NCBI GenBank assembly: GCA_002344525.1
Contig: DDTJ01000005.1
Location: 23,292-47,096, forward strand
Direction of reading: 5' to 3'
DNA from: Akkermansiaceae bacterium UBA2367
GTDB lineage: Bacteria > Verrucomicrobiota > Verrucomicrobiia > Verrucomicrobiales > DEV007
DNA length: 23,805 bases
Part shown: piece by piece, positions 21,338 to 23,805 of the stretch
Numbering within the stretch: position 1 is the stretch's first letter
Layout: each line of letters starts with the position of its first letter
Notes under the pieces: model-generated
Database searches by the model: none
Told to the model about the DNA's origin: nothing
The model's input: only the letters and a program-made list of their open reading frames with translations
Translations under genes and position numbers: made by a program

Positions 21338-21847
21338 TCAACCTGAGGCCAAAGACTCCTTCAATTGCCGAAGCTCCCCGTCGAGCATGGCGAGGTGCTG
21401 CGAGGTGGCCTTGAGCCGTTTCGTCGTCAGCTTGGCGATGAACTCGAAGAGGCAGGCGTAGAAGGCGGGGTTGTCCTCCTTCGGGAGGATGTGTTCGAGG
21501 AACTTCTGGTCCACGGCAAGGCAGAAGGAGGGCTTCACCGCGACGACGGACGCGGAGCGGACCTCGTCCTCAAGGGCGGCGAGTTCGCCGAAGATGTCGC
21601 CGGAATGGTTCATGCACACGAGCTGCTTGCCGCCTTTCACCACCGCGACCTCGCCGGCGAGGAGGATGAAGATGCGGGAGGCCTCGTCACCCTCGGCGAT
21701 GATGACGTCGCCGGGATCGCACTCGATGAAGGCGGAGGCGTGGAGCACTTGGTCGAGGTGCTCTTTGGAGAAGGCTTCGAGGAAGGGGACCTCGAGCAGG
21801 GGCGCGGGGATGTCGTCCTCGTCGTGGATGTAGGCGTATTCTTGCAC
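21338..21847 (-). CDS. Stand-alone cyclic-nucleotide-binding domain protein
   Basis: A 169-residue protein. The CRP-like cyclic-nucleotide-binding domain occupies about residues 15-125. The beta-roll is recognisable (ECDPGDVIIAEGDEASRIF; LLAGEVAVVKGG), and the phosphate-binding cassette is GELA (87-90) followed by RSAS (97-100). The expected Glu88 and Arg97 are present. The C-terminal part is helical and charged and has no DNA-binding helix-turn-helix, so it is probably a sensor or partner protein rather than a transcription factor. Start is GTG at 21847, which lies only 7 bases after a good -10, suggesting leaderless translation. The YcxB-like gene follows 21 bases downstream. Ligand unknown. 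Confidence 0.85.
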   Translation of the reverse strand: MQEYAYIHDEDDIPAPLLEVPFLEAFSKEHLDQVLHASAFIECDPGDVIIAEGDEASRIFILLAGEVAVVKGGKQLVCMNHSGDIFGELAALEDEVRSASVVAVKPSFCLAVDQKFLEHILPKEDNPAFYACLFEFIAKLTTKRLKATSQHLAMLDGELRQLKESLASG

Positions 21848-21854
21848 GGGAAGA

Positions 21855-21883
21855 AGTATAGGAACAGGGCGGGGGAGTGTCGA
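21855..21883 (-). promoter_or_regulatory. Sigma-70-type promoter giving a probable leaderless mRNA
   Basis: On the minus strand TCGACA (21883-21878) and TATACT (21860-21855) are separated by 17 bases. The -10 ends 7 bases before the GTG start codon, so the transcript would begin at or within a base or two of it. Confidence 0.55.
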
Positions 21884-21940
21884 GAGCGGATTCCGGGGAC
21901 CGGTTGTTTTCGTGGAGGCGGGTTCCGCCGGGAGGAAACG

Positions 21941-21973
21941 GAAAACCCTCCCGCCGGATTCACCGGGGGAGGG
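21941..21973 (-). terminator. Intrinsic terminator of amtB
   Basis: On the minus strand CCCTCCC (21973-21967) pairs with GGGAGGG (21952-21946), with an inner CCGG/CCGG pair around TGAAT and a bulged C, followed by TTTT. It lies 43 bases past the amtB stop, behind a first hairpin. Confidence 0.7.
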
Positions 21974-21980
21974 CTCGCGG

Positions 21981-22010
21981 ACCGGGGGCTCCTGTTGCGG
22001 GAGCCCCGGT
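21981..22010 (-). terminator. First stem-loop after amtB
   Basis: ACCGGGG-CTCC-type arms (21981-21992 and 22000-22010) form an 11-bp stem with one bulged base and a 7-base loop, beginning 5 bases after the amtB stop. There is no T-run of its own. It may protect the 3' end or help the neighbouring terminator. Confidence 0.5.
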
Positions 22011-22015
22011 CAGGA

Positions 22016-23335
22016 TCAGAGGGTGTAGGCGCTTTCGCCGTGGGTGGTGGTGTCCAGACCCGCGTCTTCGTCGGCTTCGGGGACCCGGAGGCCCACAGTG
22101 AACTTCGCGATGAGCAGCGCGACAATTGAGACGACGCCACTCCAGCCGATCGTGAGGAGCACGCTCTTGATCTGCTGGATGACTTGACCGTCGGCCGCCC
22201 CGCCACGCACGAAGACGCCGGTGAGGATAGCTCCGACGATGCCGCCGACGCCGTGGACGCCGAAGACGTCGAGGCTGTCGTCGTACTTCAGAACCTTCTT
22301 CAGCGTGGTGGCGCCAAAGTAGCAGATGACGCCAGCGACGATCCCGAGGATGAGGGCTCCCGCGACCGTAATGGTCCCGGCGGCAGGGGTGACCGCGACG
22401 AGGCCGGCGACCGCACCGGTGGCCCCGCCGACAGCGGTGACTTTCTTCGTGGCGAGCCACTCCACTGCAAGCCATGCGAGCACGGCGGTCGCGGTGGTGA
22501 TCTGGGTGGTCAGCATCGCGAACCCGGCCGCCCCGTTAGCGGCGGCAGCGCTGCCGGCGTTGAAGCCGAACCAACCGACCCAGAGGAGACAGGCGCCGAT
22601 CACGGTGAGGGGGACGCTGTGCGGATGCAGCGCGGCCGTGCCGAAACCCTTCCGCTTGCCGACCATGATGCAGGCGACGAGACCGGCGATCCCCGCGTTG
22701 ATGTGGACGACGGTGCCGCCCGCGAAGTCGATCACTTCCCATTTGCTGAAGAGGCCGACACCCGACCAAGCCATGTGCCAGACGGGCAGGTAGGAGAAGG
22801 TCGCCCAGATGATGGTGAAAATGAGGATCGCGGAGAACTTCATCCGCTCGGCGAAGGCGCCGACGATCAGGGCGGGAGTGATGATGACGAAGGTCGCTTG
22901 GAAGGTGATGAAGACGCTCTCCGGCATCGTTCCGGTCAGCGCCTCGTCGGTGAGCCCCTTCAGGAAGGCTTTGGAGAAATCCCCGATGAACAGCCCGTCA
23001 CCCGTGCTCGCGAGGCTGTAGCCGTAGGCAACCCAGAGCACCGTCATCACCGAGGCGATGACGAGGCATTGGACGAGGACGCTGAGGACGTTCTTCGCCC
23101 GGACGAGGCCGCCGTAGAAAAGGGCGAGGCCGGGGAGGGTCATCAGGAGGACAAGGACCATGGAGGTCATCATCCAGGCGGTGTCGCCCGAGTCGAGGGT
23201 GGCGGGTTCCTCGACTTCGACCGCTGGGGCGGCTTCGGCGGGAGCGGCCTCCTGGGCGACCAAGGTGCCAAAGAGCAGGGGCATCGCCAGCAAGGCGACG
23301 AACAACAAGGTTTTTAGGTTGAATGTATCTCTCAT
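22016..23335 (-). CDS. amtB: Ammonium transporter AmtB
   Basis: An Amt/Rh family channel carrying ammonium across the inner membrane. From ATG 23335 it has 439 residues: a signal-like N-terminus (FNLKTLLFVALLAMPLLFG), an Ala/Glu-rich linker, then about 11 membrane segments. Twin pore histidines are H211 (GGTVVHINAG) and H361 (FGVHGVGG). Other signatures: FYGGLVRAKNVL, AFAERMKF, VWHMAWSGVGLF, GWFGFNAGS and the cytoplasmic C-terminal HGESAY. A longer reading from 23383 adds 16 polar residues before the signal sequence and is disfavoured. No glnK is adjacent within the window. A near-consensus sigma-54 promoter 70-85 bases upstream points to nitrogen control. Confidence 0.96.
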   Translation of the reverse strand: MRDTFNLKTLLFVALLAMPLLFGTLVAQEAAPAEAAPAVEVEEPATLDSGDTAWMMTSMVLVLLMTLPGLALFYGGLVRAKNVLSVLVQCLVIASVMTVLWVAYGYSLASTGDGLFIGDFSKAFLKGLTDEALTGTMPESVFITFQATFVIITPALIVGAFAERMKFSAILIFTIIWATFSYLPVWHMAWSGVGLFSKWEVIDFAGGTVVHINAGIAGLVACIMVGKRKGFGTAALHPHSVPLTVIGACLLWVGWFGFNAGSAAAANGAAGFAMLTTQITTATAVLAWLAVEWLATKKVTAVGGATGAVAGLVAVTPAAGTITVAGALILGIVAGVICYFGATTLKKVLKYDDSLDVFGVHGVGGIVGAILTGVFVRGGAADGQVIQQIKSVLLTIGWSGVVSIVALLIAKFTVGLRVPEADEDAGLDTTTHGESAYTL

Positions 23336-23403
23336 CAGTTTTTTGGGTTGGTTCACAAGCGGCTCAGAGCGAAGCTCTTGCAAACGTGTTCGGATTTTGG
23401 GGT

Positions 23404-23419
23404 AGCACCCGGCGTGCCA
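23404..23419 (-). promoter_or_regulatory. Sigma-54 promoter of amtB
   Basis: On the minus strand the sequence is TGGCACG-N4-GTGCT, matching the RpoN consensus TGGCACG-N4-TTGCW at all fixed bases but one, with GG and GC exactly 10 bases apart. The start of transcription would be near 23392, giving a leader of about 57 bases. Confidence 0.7.
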
Positions 23420-23421
23420 AG

Positions 23422-23451
23422 TTTTTATTTTTCCCGCCGATTTTTATTTTT
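23422..23451. repeat. AT-rich direct repeat behind the sigma-54 promoter
   Basis: TTTTTATTTTT occurs at 23422-23432 and 23441-23451, 19 bases apart, directly upstream of the sigma-54 site. Such a tract could bend DNA or bind IHF/HU to help an enhancer-bound activator. No obvious NtrC site was found. Confidence 0.4.
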
Positions 23452-23489
23452 GGCCAAACGGGTGGTGCCGGGGCAGGGGAGCTTTGAGC

Positions 23490-23581
23490 GTGGAAAAACG
23501 CGCCAGCGTTGTAGCTGCGTCCACCGAGCGCGGACCAAATGTCCAAACGACGTCCGCGCGAGGTCGATGACCTCGCCTACA
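23490..23581. repeat. Composite palindromic element, possibly a dispersed repeat
   Basis: This stretch nests several perfect inverted pairs. GTGGA (23490-23494) pairs with TCCAC (23520-23524), and AACGC/GCGTT lies at 23497-23510. GCGCGGAC (23528-23535) pairs with GTCCGCGC (23552-23559). GAGGTC-GAT-GACCTC lies at 23560-23574. TGTAG (23510-23514) and CTACA (23577-23581) also match. It lies in the 320-base gap between amtB and the TPR-like gene. Similar GTAG...CTAC elements seem frequent in verrucomicrobial spacers from memory. Confidence 0.45.
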
Positions 23582-23655
23582 GGATTCCGCCTCTGATGAC
23601 GTTACCCGTCCACTGTTCTGACCCGAACCAGTGTAAGAGCTTCGCGACGGTGCGC

Positions 23656-23805
23656 TCAAGGTTCGTCGCGCACAATCCTCCCGCCGAGGGAGAGGATGCG
23701 GGCTTTGCCCTTGGCGTCCTCGGCTTCGCCGATCTGCCCGTCCTGCACGTACATCTGCGAGAGGGCGGTCCAGGCGAGGAGGTCGTTCGGCTTCAAGGTC
23801 GTGGC
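23656..23805 (-). CDS. C-terminus of a TPR-like protein (partial)
   Basis: The last 49 codons of a minus-strand gene whose start lies beyond the right edge; the frame is open to the last base and stops with TGA at 23658-23656. The peptide (TLKPNDLLAWTALSQMYVQD, then GQIGEAEDAKGKARILSLGG) has the W-x-x-L-x-x-x-Y and A-E-A spacing of a final tetratricopeptide repeat, followed by a short tail. Its role cannot be inferred. Confidence 0.7.
   Translation of the reverse strand, partial: ATTLKPNDLLAWTALSQMYVQDGQIGEAEDAKGKARILSLGGRIVRDEP

Noticed and set aside
23364..23659. Short minus-strand open frames containing SVDAATTLARF-like peptides
   Set aside because: They lie over the palindromic element and upstream region of amtB and look like translations of repeat DNA.

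Overview
The window is a GC-rich, gene-dense piece of a bacterial chromosome. It most resembles the PVC superphylum, probably Verrucomicrobiota. The hints are a secreted ThuA-domain protein, a DUF2089/Yip1-like pair, a YmdB with the GDHAWD variant, mostly missing Shine-Dalgarno (SD) sequences, and spacers holding palindromic repeats. No 16S gene is present, so the phylum is an inference.

The left third (1-7.3 kb) is accessory and cell-envelope DNA. In order: a type II secretion/type IV pilus F-domain protein (-), a divergent pair thuA-like and murI (+), tRNA-Val, a two-gene minus-strand unit (DUF2089 regulator and five-helix Yip1-like protein), an AT-rich divergent region with a palindrome around a perfect -10, a lipoprotein (+), a cell-wall amidase (-) and a YmdB-type phosphodiesterase (+).

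The centre (7.3-20.7 kb) is the core transcription/translation cluster, all on +: tRNA-Thr, tuf, tRNA-Trp, secE, nusG, rplK, rplA, rplJ, rplL, rpoB, rpoC. It starts from a promoter with a perfect TTGACA. A strong terminator-like hairpin separates rplL from rpoB, so the RNA polymerase genes probably rely on regulated readthrough, as known in E. coli. The order is conventional. rpmG is not between tuf and secE, and rpsL/rpsG/fusA do not follow rpoC.

The right part (20.7-23.8 kb) is all on -: a YcxB-like membrane protein, a stand-alone cyclic-nucleotide-binding protein with a probable leaderless promoter, an ammonium transporter (amtB) with a near-consensus sigma-54 promoter and a tandem-hairpin terminator, a palindromic repeat-like element, and the C-terminal 49 codons of a TPR-like protein that runs off the window.

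I see no CRISPR array, prophage, transposase or obviously new multi-gene system. The best leads are regulatory: the sigma-54 amtB promoter, the leaderless promoter, the palindrome in the DUF2089 promoter, an in-frame repeat insertion in murI, and strong SD sequences placed too far from tuf and rplA.
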